Of a DNA stretch of 26,315 bases, positions 1-7,653 are shown piece by piece; positions within the stretch are counted from its first letter, which is position 1, and the number at the start of each line of letters is the position of its first letter. Both the position numbers and the translations under genes were made by a program. The notes beneath the pieces were generated by a model. That model was not told the DNA's origin and searched no databases. It worked only from the letters and a program-made list of their open reading frames with translations. The DNA comes from M55B157 sp964626275 (GTDB lineage: Bacteria; Actinomycetota; Actinomycetes; S36-B12). The stretch lies in contig CAZVCZ010000011.1 of NCBI GenBank assembly GCA_964626275.1, positions 1 to 26,315 of the forward strand. The letters are read 5' to 3'.

Positions 1-1268
1 TGCGCGGTGAGGTGGGCCGCACCACGGGCCAGTTGCGACTGATGGCGAATGTCGTCGCCGATGGTGCGTTCCTCGGCGTCGTTATCGACCATGTCGACCC
101 CTCGCTCACCCCGCCTCGACCGGATCTGCGCCGGATGAACATCCCGCTGGGACCCGTGGCGGTGTTCGCGGCGAGCAACTTCCCCTTCGCGTTCTCGACC
201 CTCGGCGGGGACACCGCCTCGGCGCTCGCGTCGGGATGCCCGGTGATCGTGAAGCCCAACCCGGGACACCCTCGACTCTCCGAGGCGATCATGGCCATCG
301 CCCAGGACGCCCTCGCGGGGGCCGGGGCTCCCGCCGGTGTCCTCGGTCTCGTCGATGAGCAGGTGCAGACCGGGATCGACCTGGTCAACGACGATCGGAT
401 CGAAGCGGTGGCGTTCACCGGCAGCCAGCGCGGCGGTCTCGCGCTCGCCCGCATCGCCGCCGAGCGCCCGCGGCCCATTCCCTTCTTCGGGGAGCTCGGC
501 AGCATCAATCCGATGTTCGTGACGGCGGCGCATCTGGCCGGCCGCGAGAAGGACATCGCCACCGGGTTCGTCGGTTCCTTCACATTGGGCGCCGGACAGT
601 TCTGCACGAAGCCTGGACTGCTGATCGCTCCCCGAGACGAGGCGCTTCGCTCATCGCTGGTCGATTCGGTGGGTGGCGCCCCGGGTCAGCGGATGCTCAC
701 GGATGCGATCCGCGACATGTTCCTCGCCGGAGTCGATCAGCGCGTCGGAATCGATGAGGTCGAGGTGCTCCATCAGGGTGGTCTCGATGAGTCGACCGAC
801 TCGGTGCGCCCGACACTCATGGCGGTCGACGCGGGCACGATCCTCGCCCATCCGGATCTGCTCGAGGAGTGCTTCGGACCGATGTCGCTGCTGGTGGAGT
901 ACACCGATGAGGAGCAGATGCTCGCCCTCGCGGATGCACTTCCCGGGCTTCTCGCCGCGGGCGTGCATGCGAACGGCGATGAGTCGATCCTCGCGGATCT
1001 CCTACCGAAGCTGAGCGCTCATGCCGGCCGAGTTCTGTGGGGAGGGTGGCCGACCGGTGTTGCCGTGACCTGGTCGATGCAGCACGGCGGACCCTTCCCG
1101 GCCACGACGCGCCCGGAGTCGACCAGTGTCGGAGCGGCTGCGGTGCAACGCTTTGTGCGTCCGGTGACATATCAGAGCCTCCCCGAGGCCTGGCAGTCGC
1201 CGGCCGTGCGTGAAGCGAATCCGTGGGGAGTGCCGCGCCGTGTGGACGGCACCCTCGAACTTGGCTGA
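1..1268 (+). CDS. Aldehyde dehydrogenase, alpha-ketoglutarate-semialdehyde (2,5-dioxovalerate) type, 5' truncated by the window edge
   Basis: The reading frame is open to the left edge (codons from base 3), so the GTG at 12 is internal and the true start lies outside the window. About 420 residues of an expected 500 or so are present. The visible core is that of the NAD(P)+ aldehyde dehydrogenase fold: the ASNFPFAF segment with the oxyanion Asn, the VKPNPGHP cofactor-binding stretch, the general-base Glu in GELGS (codon 492-494) and the nucleophilic Cys in GQFCTKPG (codon 603-605). The RGEVGRTTGQLR opening and the GQFCTKPG context resemble enzymes that oxidise 2-oxoglutarate semialdehyde to 2-oxoglutarate in sugar-acid, hydroxyproline or lysine breakdown. 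It converges on hutR across an inverted repeat. Its pathway partners would lie upstream, outside the window, so the substrate is an inference. The family is sure. Confidence 0.88.
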   Translation, partial: RGEVGRTTGQLRLMANVVADGAFLGVVIDHVDPSLTPPRPDLRRMNIPLGPVAVFAASNFPFAFSTLGGDTASALASGCPVIVKPNPGHPRLSEAIMAIAQDALAGAGAPAGVLGLVDEQVQTGIDLVNDDRIEAVAFTGSQRGGLALARIAAERPRPIPFFGELGSINPMFVTAAHLAGREKDIATGFVGSFTLGAGQFCTKPGLLIAPRDEALRSSLVDSVGGAPGQRMLTDAIRDMFLAGVDQRVGIDEVEVLHQGGLDESTDSVRPTLMAVDAGTILAHPDLLEECFGPMSLLVEYTDEEQMLALADALPGLLAAGVHANGDESILADLLPKLSAHAGRVLWGGWPTGVAVTWSMQHGGPFPATTRPESTSVGAAAVQRFVRPVTYQSLPEAWQSPAVREANPWGVPRRVDGTLELG

Positions 1269-1280
1269 GTTGCGCGAGAC

Positions 1281-1328
1281 CGACCCTTCGGGGCACTAAC
1301 TGGGGCGTCGTAATGCCCCCAAGGGTCG
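1281..1328. terminator. Inverted repeat between convergent genes, probable bidirectional terminator
   Basis: The left arm 1281-1295 (CGACCCTTCGGGGCA) and right arm 1314-1328 (TGCCCCCAAGGGTCG) pair at 14 of 15 positions around an 18-nt loop. The element starts 12 nt after the aldehyde dehydrogenase stop and ends 7 nt before the hutR stop, where a shared terminator is expected. There is no proper T-run on either side, so it may work as a GC stem without a U-tract or serve as a transcript 3'-end stabiliser. Confidence 0.65.
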
Positions 1329-1335
1329 TTCTTGG

Positions 1336-2118
1336 TCAGCTGCTGAGGTGGGCGGCGATGCGGGCCGCCGCTCGTTGTACATCCGGTGCCAGGGCGATCA
1401 CCTCGTCGGAGTCATCGCAGCGCATGGTCACGCTCACGGCACCGGCTGGTTGTCGGCGGGAGTCGAGCACGGCGACGGCGACTGAGGCATAGCCGTCGAG
1501 TACTTCGCCATCTTCGAGTGCGAATCCCGCCCGCCGTTCCCGGGTGAGGATCGAGCGCAGTGCCGACAGGGAGGTCGGCCCACGACCGGTGCGCGAGATG
1601 AACGCCTCGGGAGAGGACATCAGCGCGCGCAACTGCGCACTCGGCAGGTGAGCGAGCATGGCGCGACCGCTCGCCGTGGTCACCGCGGGCAGGCGAACGC
1701 CGACATCGGTAATGAGTGTCGCTGCACGACGAGGATCCCGTGGGAACTCCTTGAGCAGATAGACGATTTCAGTGCCGTGAAGTGCCGCGAGATGGACAGT
1801 GTGGCCGAGGCGATCGGCGAGGTCGATGAGCACGGGACGCGCGAGTGCTTCACGCGGGTCATGGCGCAGATAGCCCATGCCGACCTCGAAGGCGCTCGGT
1901 CCGAGCGACCAGCGCCGCTCATCGGGCAGGTGCACGACGAATCCGGCGTCGGCCATGACCGCCAGCAGATGGTAGGTCGAACTGCGCGGTGCGCCGATGG
2001 CCGCGGCCAGGGACGTCGTGCTCGAGGGGCCGCGGGTGGCGAGGGTGCGCAACAGCGCCAACGTCTGGCTTGCGGCCGGCACCTTGCTCCGCGTACGCGG
2101 CGCGCCGGGGTCGCCCAT
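1336..2118 (-). CDS. hutR: IclR-family transcriptional regulator, probable HutR of the histidine utilisation genes
   Basis: The 260-residue protein has the IclR layout: an N-terminal winged helix-turn-helix (about residues 14-75, recognition region APRSSTYHLLAVMADAGFV) and a C-terminal effector-binding domain (about 85-255, with the family-typical AVTTASGRAMLAHL and GYASVAVAV stretches). It is divergent from hutU with 124 bp between the start codons. That gap contains a palindrome fitting the consensus I recall for corynebacterial HutR, which, with the position beside hutUIH, gives the specific name. A -10-like TAAAGT (2130-2125) lies 6 nt before the ATG and no good Shine-Dalgarno is visible, so the mRNA is probably leaderless. 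The operator abuts this -10, suggesting autoregulation. Family sure; role likely. Confidence 0.87.
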   Translation of the reverse strand: MGDPGAPRTRSKVPAASQTLALLRTLATRGPSSTTSLAAAIGAPRSSTYHLLAVMADAGFVVHLPDERRWSLGPSAFEVGMGYLRHDPREALARPVLIDLADRLGHTVHLAALHGTEIVYLLKEFPRDPRRAATLITDVGVRLPAVTTASGRAMLAHLPSAQLRALMSSPEAFISRTGRGPTSLSALRSILTRERRAGFALEDGEVLDGYASVAVAVLDSRRQPAGAVSVTMRCDDSDEVIALAPDVQRAAARIAAHLSS

Positions 2119-2124
2119 ACCCTG

Positions 2125-2130
2125 ACTTTA
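2125..2130 (-). promoter_or_regulatory. Candidate -10 box of hutR (leaderless)
   Basis: TAAAGT reads on the minus strand and ends 6 nt before the hutR ATG, so transcription would begin at or next to the start codon. The HutR palindrome fills the 16 bp directly upstream, where the -35/-10 spacer should be. The -35 is not convincing. Confidence 0.5.
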
Positions 2131-2146
2131 GTCTGGGATCCCAGAC
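2131..2146. promoter_or_regulatory. HutR operator candidate, perfect 16-bp palindrome
   Basis: GTCTGGGATCCCAGAC is its own reverse complement. Its inner 14 bp match all fixed bases of TCTGwwATwCCAGA, the motif I recall for the IclR-type HutR of Corynebacterium resistens; the three w positions are G, G and C here. It sits in the hutR-hutU divergent region and touches the predicted hutR -10 box, so bound HutR would probably block its own promoter. Its effect on hutU could be activation or repression and cannot be read from the sequence. Confidence 0.75.
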
Positions 2147-2218
2147 AACAGGAGTGACATCGCCCTATCCGGGGGTGGTCCATCGGCGCAGGATGAGCCC
2201 ACGGATCGACCTGTTGTC
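2144..2218 (+). promoter_or_regulatory. Long-range 9-bp inverted repeat in the hutU upstream region
   Basis: GACAACAGG (2144-2152) and CCTGTTGTC (2210-2218) are exact reverse complements with 57 bp between them. The second arm ends 12 nt before the hutU Shine-Dalgarno AGGAG (2231-2235). It could form a leader stem if the hutU transcript starts near the operator, or it may be two half-sites for a protein. Chance occurrence is possible. Confidence 0.3.
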
Positions 2219-2242
2219 ACCCAGCCTGCGAGGAGCCCCGCG

Positions 2243-3925
2243 ATGACCGATCTCGCCCACGACACCCTGACCGGGACTCGGCCGGTCCGCGCGGCCCGCG
2301 GCACGACCCTCACCGCGCGCACCTGGCAGACCGAGGCCGCGCTGCGCATGCTGGCCAACAACCTCGACCCCGAGGTCGCCGAGCACCCCGAGGAGCTCGT
2401 CGTCTACGGCGGGACGGGTCGAGCGGCGCGCGACTGGGCGAGCTTCGACGCGATGACACGGACCCTCAGCACCCTGGCACCCGACGAGACGATGCTCGTC
2501 CAGTCGGGACGCCCGGTCGGTGTCTTCAGAACGCACGAGTGGGCGCCGCGGGTGTTGCTCGCGAACTCCAACCTGGTCGGAGACTGGGCGAGTTGGCCGG
2601 AGTTCCGCCGGTTGGAGCAACTCGGATTGACGATGTATGGGCAGATGACGGCCGGCTCGTGGATCTATATCGGCACCCAGGGAATCCTGCAGGGCACCTT
2701 CGAGACGTTCGCGGCGGTCGCAGATAAGCGATTCGGTGGGACGCTCGCCGGCACGCTCACGGTGACCTCGGGCGCTGGCGGGATGGGCGGCGCGCAACCT
2801 CTCGCGGTGACGATGAATGAGGGCACCTGCCTGGTGATCGACATCGATCCGACTCGACTGCGTCGCCGGGTCGAGACGCGCTATCTCGATGAGATCGCTG
2901 ATGACCTCGATGACGCCATCGAACGGGTGCTCGCCTACAAGTCTCAGCGCAAGGCTTTGTCGGTGGGTCTCCTGGGCAATGCGGCGACGATCCTGCCGGA
3001 GTTGTTCCGGCGTGGAGTTCCCGTCGACATCGTCACCGATCAGACCTCGGCGCATGATCCGCTCTCCTATATCCCGGAGGGAATCGATCTCGCGGATGCC
3101 CACGACTACGCGGCGAAGAAGCCCGAGGAGTTCACCGACAGGGCGCAGGCGTCGATGGCGAAGCACGTTGAAGCGATGGTCGACTTCATGGACGCGGGAG
3201 CGGAGGTCTTCGACTACGGCAACTCGATTCGCGATGAGGCGCGCAAGGGCGGGTATTCCCGCGCCTTCGACTTCCCCGGCTTCATTCCCGCGTATATCCG
3301 GCCACTGTTCTGCGAGGGGAAGGGCCCGTTCCGCTGGGCCGCCCTGAGCGGGGATCCTGCGGACATCGCGCGCACCGATGCGGCCGTGCTTGATCTATTC
3401 CCGGACAACGACCGCCTGCGTCGGTGGATCACGATGGCTCAGGAGCGCGTCGCCTTCCAGGGACTGCCCGCGCGTATCTGCTGGCTGGGCTATGGCGAAC
3501 GCGACAGGGCGGGGCTGGCCTTCAACGATCTCGTCGCGCGAGGGGAGGTGTCCGCGCCCATCGTCATCGGCCGTGATCATCTCGATTGCGGTTCGGTTGC
3601 ATCCCCGTATCGCGAGACCGAGGGCATGATCGACGGCTCCGATGCGATCGCCGATTGGCCGCTGCTCAACGCCATGCTCAATGTGTCATCCGGCGCGACC
3701 TGGGTGTCGATCCACCATGGCGGTGGTGTCGGGATGGGGCGGTCTATTCACGCGGGGCAGGTCAGCGTCGCCGATGGAACGGAACTCGCTGCGGAGAAGT
3801 TGCAGCGCGTGCTCACGAATGATCCGGGCATGGGGATCATCCGCCATTGCGATGCTGGCTACGACGATGCGGCCGTCGTGGCCGAGGAACGCGGCGTGCG
3901 GATTCCCATGCGAGAGAACCCGTGA
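2243..3925 (+). CDS. hutU: Urocanate hydratase (urocanase)
   Basis: A full-length 560-residue cytoplasmic urocanase that adds water to urocanate to give 4-imidazolone-5-propionate, the second step of histidine breakdown, using tightly bound NAD+. Family hallmarks run in order: YGGTGRAARDW near the N-terminus, the central NAD-binding GAGGMGGAQP, Cys413 in RICWLGYGER at the position of the essential active-site Cys, then DHLDCGSVASPYRETE and HHGGGVGMG near the C-terminus. The ATG follows AGGAG at 2231-2235 with a 7-nt spacer, a good ribosome binding site. It is first in hutU-hutI-hutH, and its TGA overlaps the GTG of hutI (GTGA), indicating coupled translation. The upstream region holds the HutR operator. 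Confidence 0.97.
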   Translation: MTDLAHDTLTGTRPVRAARGTTLTARTWQTEAALRMLANNLDPEVAEHPEELVVYGGTGRAARDWASFDAMTRTLSTLAPDETMLVQSGRPVGVFRTHEWAPRVLLANSNLVGDWASWPEFRRLEQLGLTMYGQMTAGSWIYIGTQGILQGTFETFAAVADKRFGGTLAGTLTVTSGAGGMGGAQPLAVTMNEGTCLVIDIDPTRLRRRVETRYLDEIADDLDDAIERVLAYKSQRKALSVGLLGNAATILPELFRRGVPVDIVTDQTSAHDPLSYIPEGIDLADAHDYAAKKPEEFTDRAQASMAKHVEAMVDFMDAGAEVFDYGNSIRDEARKGGYSRAFDFPGFIPAYIRPLFCEGKGPFRWAALSGDPADIARTDAAVLDLFPDNDRLRRWITMAQERVAFQGLPARICWLGYGERDRAGLAFNDLVARGEVSAPIVIGRDHLDCGSVASPYRETEGMIDGSDAIADWPLLNAMLNVSSGATWVSIHHGGGVGMGRSIHAGQVSVADGTELAAEKLQRVLTNDPGMGIIRHCDAGYDDAAVVAEERGVRIPMRENP

Positions 3926-5130
3926 GCGAAGTGTCGCCCGAGCGCGCTCGCGCTAGCACGCTGATCACCGGCATCGGGTTGTTGTGCACCGAAGCTGAGA
4001 TCGGCGATATCGAGGGTGCTGCGATCGTGCTGGAGGACGATCGCATCGCCTGGGTGGGACGAGCCCAGGATTCTCCGGATGCGGATGACCGCATCGACGT
4101 GGACGGCCGCTGCGTGATCCCCGGCTTCGTGGACAGCCATGCCCACCTCGTGTTCGCCGGTGAGCGCAGTGAGGAATTCGCCGCCCGGATGGCGGGGGAG
4201 CGCTATTCGGCCGGTGGGATTGCAAGCACCGTGACCGCGACCCGAGGCGCGACCGATGATCAACTGCGACACAACGTCGCGAGCTTGGTCAGGGAACTTC
4301 ACGGTAACGGCTGCACGACCGTCGAAATCAAGACCGGTTATGGGTTGACGGTGGCGGATGAACAACGGGCGGCGGAAATCGCCGCTGAATTCACTCCGGA
4401 GGCCACGTTCCTCGGAGCTCATGTGGTCCCGACGGAATTCGCGGAGGATCCGGCTGGTTATGTCGACCTCGTCACAGGTCCGATGCTCGAGGCGTGTGCG
4501 CCACATTCCCGATGGATCGATGTGTTCTGCGATCGGGGAGCCTTCGACGCAGATCAGGCCCGCGCGATCATTTCGGCCGGTCAAGCGAAGGGGTTAGCTG
4601 TCCGGCTGCACGCCAATCAGTTGCAGCACGGACCCGGCGTCCAGGTGGCTGTGGAGGTGGGTGCGGCCTCGGCGGATCACTGCACCTATCTCGATGATGC
4701 CGATATCGATGCGCTCGCGAACTCCGAGACGGTGGCGACGCTTCTGCCCGGTGCCGAATTCTCCACCCGCTCGCCGTACCCCGACGCGCGGCGGCTCCTA
4801 GATGCCGGTGTGCGGGTGGCTCTGGCGACCGACTGCAATCCGGGAACAAGTTTCACCACCAGCATGCCGCTGTGCATCGCCCTCGCCGTGAGGGAGATGC
4901 ACATGACGCCGCGTGAAGCCCTCACTGCGGCGACCACCGGGGGAGCAGCAGCTCTACGCCGGGACGATGTCGGACGGGTGGAGGTCGGGGCTCATGGAGA
5001 TCTGCTCGTTCTCGATGCCCCGAATCCGATCTTCCTGGCCTATCGTCCGGGAGTGGATGTCATTCGTCAGGTCTGGCGCAACGGTTCGTTGTTGATGGAG
5101 AAGGGTCGTCGAGATGGGGTGTGGGAATGA
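3922..5130 (+). CDS. hutI: Imidazolonepropionase
   Basis: A 402-residue metal-dependent amidohydrolase that opens 4-imidazolone-5-propionate to N-formimino-L-glutamate. The first metal ligands are H73 and H75 in GFVDSHAHLVFAG; H230 in RLHANQ and D304 in ATDCNPGTS complete the usual metal site. YSAGGIASTV and EIKTGYGL are typical of the HutI subfamily. The frame is open 25 codons further upstream inside hutU, but GTG at 3922 is preferred: it overlaps the hutU stop in GTGA and starts the protein just before the first beta-strand. The gene ends in ATGA shared with hutH, so hutU, hutI and hutH are translated as a coupled set. Confidence 0.96.
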   Translation: MSEVSPERARASTLITGIGLLCTEAEIGDIEGAAIVLEDDRIAWVGRAQDSPDADDRIDVDGRCVIPGFVDSHAHLVFAGERSEEFAARMAGERYSAGGIASTVTATRGATDDQLRHNVASLVRELHGNGCTTVEIKTGYGLTVADEQRAAEIAAEFTPEATFLGAHVVPTEFAEDPAGYVDLVTGPMLEACAPHSRWIDVFCDRGAFDADQARAIISAGQAKGLAVRLHANQLQHGPGVQVAVEVGAASADHCTYLDDADIDALANSETVATLLPGAEFSTRSPYPDARRLLDAGVRVALATDCNPGTSFTTSMPLCIALAVREMHMTPREALTAATTGGAAALRRDDVGRVEVGAHGDLLVLDAPNPIFLAYRPGVDVIRQVWRNGSLLMEKGRRDGVWE

Positions 5131-6665
5131 GCGGTGACATCGTCGCTCCATCCGTCGTGCCGTTGGGACCGGAGGGTGTGCGGATCTCGGATGTGATCGC
5201 CGTTGCGAGGGATGGTGCGCGCGTCGACATCACCCCGGAGGCTGTGGCCGCGATGTCGCGCAGTCGCGCCCAGGTGGAGGCGCTTGCCGCATCGAGCACC
5301 CCCGCCTACGGCATCTCCACGGGGTTCGGTGCCTTGGCGAATCGTCACATCCCGGTCGAGCAGCGCGTCGCATTGCAGCGGTCCCTGGTGCGATCGCACG
5401 CAGCGGGGATGGGCGAGCCGGTCGAGCGCGAGGTCGTGCGTGCACTGATGTTCCTGCGTGCCAAGACCCTGTGCAGTGGCCGCACCGGGGCTCGCCCCGT
5501 GGTCGCACAGACGATCGTCGATGTGCTGAATGCGGGCATCACTCCTGTCGTGGGTGAGTTCGGTTCGTTGGGGTGCAGCGGTGATCTCGCGCCGCTCGCG
5601 CACTGTGCCCTGGTGCTCATGGGTGAGGGAGCGGCTGTCGATGCGGCAGGTCAACCGCGCCCGGTGCCCGAACTCCTCGCCGAGGCGGGAATCTCTCCGA
5701 TCGAGTTGCAGGAGAAAGAAGGTCTCGCGCTCATCAACGGGACCGATGGGATGCTCGGAATGCTCATCCTCGCCCTCCATGACCTGAGCGCCCTGGCCGA
5801 TGTCGCTGATGTAACTGCGGCCATGAGCGTCGAGGGGCTACTCGGCACCGATGCTGTCTTTCGGCCCGAACTGCACGAGCCCCTACGGCCACACCCCGGA
5901 CAGGTGCACAGCGCGGCACGCATGTTCGCCCATCTCGCAGACTCTTCAATCGTCGCCTCGCATAAGGAGGAGGACACCCGGGTGCAGGACGCCTACTCGC
6001 TGCGTTGTGCACCACAGGTCACCGGCGGTCTGCGGGACACGATCTCCTTCGCGCGCACTGTCGCCGAGCGGGAACTCGCCGCGGCGATCGACAACCCCGT
6101 CGTCCTCGACGACGGAACGGTGTCGAGCAACGGCAATTTCCACGGCGCTCCGGTCGCGTATGCGCTGGATTACCTCGCGATCCCGGCGACCGATGTGGGC
6201 TCGATGGCGGAGCGTCGAACGGATCGCATGCTCGACAAGGCCCGCAACCACGGCCTGCCACCGTTCCTTGCCGACGATCCGGGTGTGGACTCCGGGTTGA
6301 TGATCGCGCAGTACACCCAGGCAGGACTCGTGAGTGAGAACAAGCGTCTCGCTGCACCCGCGAGCGTCGACTCCATTCCGAGTTCGGCGATGCAGGAGGA
6401 CCACGTGTCGATGGGGTGGCATGCCGCGCGGAAATTGCGTCGCGTGGTGGACAACCTACGGCGGATTCTCGCGATCGAACTCGTCGCTGCTGCGCGCGCG
6501 ATCGAACTGCGGGCGCCCCTACAGCCGAGTCCGCAGAGCGCGAAGGTCATCGACGAGTTGCGAGAGGCGGTGCCGGGCCCGGGGCCGGATCGATTCCTCG
6601 CTCCGGAACTCGAGGCTGCGGTGGGCGTCGTGCGTGCGATGGAGGCGCGAAGGCCCTCAGCGTGA
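5127..6665 (+). CDS. hutH: Histidine ammonia-lyase (histidase)
   Basis: A 512-residue enzyme that removes ammonia from L-histidine to give trans-urocanate, the entry step of the pathway. The family makes its own MIO cofactor from a tripeptide, usually Ala-Ser-Gly. Here it is Cys150-Ser151-Gly152 in GSLGCSGDLAPLAH (TGC at 5574-5576), keeping the essential Ser. Other landmarks are YGISTGFGAL near the N-terminus, the central NGTDGMLGM (NGT loop) and EDHVSMG near the C-terminus. The ATG at 5127 is chosen because ATGA overlaps the hutI stop; an in-frame GTG at 5121 adds only two residues. The last 9 bp overlap the 3' end of the opposing hutG. Confidence 0.96.
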   Translation: MSGDIVAPSVVPLGPEGVRISDVIAVARDGARVDITPEAVAAMSRSRAQVEALAASSTPAYGISTGFGALANRHIPVEQRVALQRSLVRSHAAGMGEPVEREVVRALMFLRAKTLCSGRTGARPVVAQTIVDVLNAGITPVVGEFGSLGCSGDLAPLAHCALVLMGEGAAVDAAGQPRPVPELLAEAGISPIELQEKEGLALINGTDGMLGMLILALHDLSALADVADVTAAMSVEGLLGTDAVFRPELHEPLRPHPGQVHSAARMFAHLADSSIVASHKEEDTRVQDAYSLRCAPQVTGGLRDTISFARTVAERELAAAIDNPVVLDDGTVSSNGNFHGAPVAYALDYLAIPATDVGSMAERRTDRMLDKARNHGLPPFLADDPGVDSGLMIAQYTQAGLVSENKRLAAPASVDSIPSSAMQEDHVSMGWHAARKLRRVVDNLRRILAIELVAAARAIELRAPLQPSPQSAKVIDELREAVPGPGPDRFLAPELEAAVGVVRAMEARRPSA

Positions 6666-7565
6666 GGCCAGGCCGGCAGCGGCTTCGAGAATCAGCAGGG
6701 CCCCGAGACGCACGGTGCGCTGGTCAGCGGAGTCGGCTGCCGCGTCGATTTCGGTGATGTCGATCGACCGGACGCGCGGGGATCGACCGGCGAAGAAAGC
6801 CACCTGGCGTATCTCATCAGCGCTGATTCCTCCGGGCGCTGACGCGGGACAACCCGGAGCGACGCTGCGATCGCAGACATCGACATCGAGATCGACGTGG
6901 ACGGGTCCGCCGGCAGCGCCGGCGATGTCGAGCGCCTCGGCTATGACGTCCTCCATCACGCGGTGTCGAAGGGCGTCGCGAGTGATCACTGTGATGCCGT
7001 AGTCGCGCGCTCGTGCGGCGTATTCGGCTGAGTTGGCGAAGTCGGCGATACCGATCTGAACGATCTGCGATCCAGGCAGCCCCGCCTCGATGAGGCGCTG
7101 AACAGGTGAGCCGTTGCTGACGCCGTCACGCAGGTCATGGTGTGCATCGAGGGTGATGAGTCCAGACGTGGGCAACATGTCTCCGCAGACGCCTGTCATC
7201 ACCGAATAGGTGGCGGAGTTGTCGCCACCGAGCGCAAGCACCACACGTGCCTCCCCGGCTGCGGCTTCAGCGGCGGCACGCACTCTCGCCTCGCCCTCGG
7301 GGCCGTCCGGGTCCATCACATCGCCGTGGTCACGCACGCGGAGTTGGGCGATGTCGACGTCGTGCGCCCAGGAGTAGGTGGAGTAGCGGGCGAGTGCCGC
7401 GCGGATCGCAGCCGGGGTGGTGTCGGCGCGGGTGGGGCTCAGCGAGGTGAGGTGGGTGGGCACTCCGAGGATGGCGAGGTCCATCGACGGGTCCACCTGA
7501 TCATCGGCGACCAGCTGACCGGCTAACCAGGCACTGGCTCGAGGCCATCTCGGATCATCGGTCAC
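6657..7565 (-). CDS. hutG: Formimidoylglutamase (ureohydrolase/arginase family)
   Basis: An arginase-superfamily hydrolase of about 302 residues. Beside hutUIH its likely role is cleavage of N-formimino-glutamate to glutamate and formamide, the last step of the pathway. The Mn-binding motifs are LALGGDN, LDAHHDLRDG and HVDLDVDVCD. The first normally reads GGDH; here the His ligand is Asn (codon 7220-7218). I recall a similar change in a characterised trypanosomal formiminoglutamase, so it may mark this activity rather than arginase. The start is GTG 7565, because GGAAGG (minus strand, 7580-7575) is 9 nt away; an in-frame ATG at 7574 would touch that ribosome site with no spacer. The gene converges on hutH with a 9-bp overlap. 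Agmatinase-like activity is the main alternative. Confidence 0.85.
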   Translation of the reverse strand: MTDDPRWPRASAWLAGQLVADDQVDPSMDLAILGVPTHLTSLSPTRADTTPAAIRAALARYSTYSWAHDVDIAQLRVRDHGDVMDPDGPEGEARVRAAAEAAAGEARVVLALGGDNSATYSVMTGVCGDMLPTSGLITLDAHHDLRDGVSNGSPVQRLIEAGLPGSQIVQIGIADFANSAEYAARARDYGITVITRDALRHRVMEDVIAEALDIAGAAGGPVHVDLDVDVCDRSVAPGCPASAPGGISADEIRQVAFFAGRSPRVRSIDITEIDAAADSADQRTVRLGALLILEAAAGLASR

Positions 7566-7602
7566 GGTGAGCATCCTTCCCTACGGAGCGTCGCCAAGCG
7601 CG

Positions 7603-7650
7603 AACTCCGCAACTGCATAGGGGCGAAAAAGTGCTGAAAGTTGCGGAGTT
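7603..7650. repeat. Perfect 12-bp inverted repeat between the NadR-like kinase gene and hutG
   Basis: AACTCCGCAACT (7603-7614) and AGTTGCGGAGTT (7639-7650) are exact reverse complements around a 24-bp loop that contains an A5 run. The right arm lies 3 bp from the kinase stop codon, so on the minus strand the stem would form right behind the coding region, and 37 bp before the hutG start. It could end the upstream transcript, act as an operator of hutG, or be a copy of a dispersed palindromic element. No U-tract follows the stem. Confidence 0.6.
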
Positions 7651-7653
7651 TGG

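Noticed and set aside
2165..3166. A 333-codon minus-strand open frame covering the hutR-hutU region and the beginning of hutU
   Set aside because: Extremely Arg-rich low-complexity translation, opposite to a fully intact hutU.
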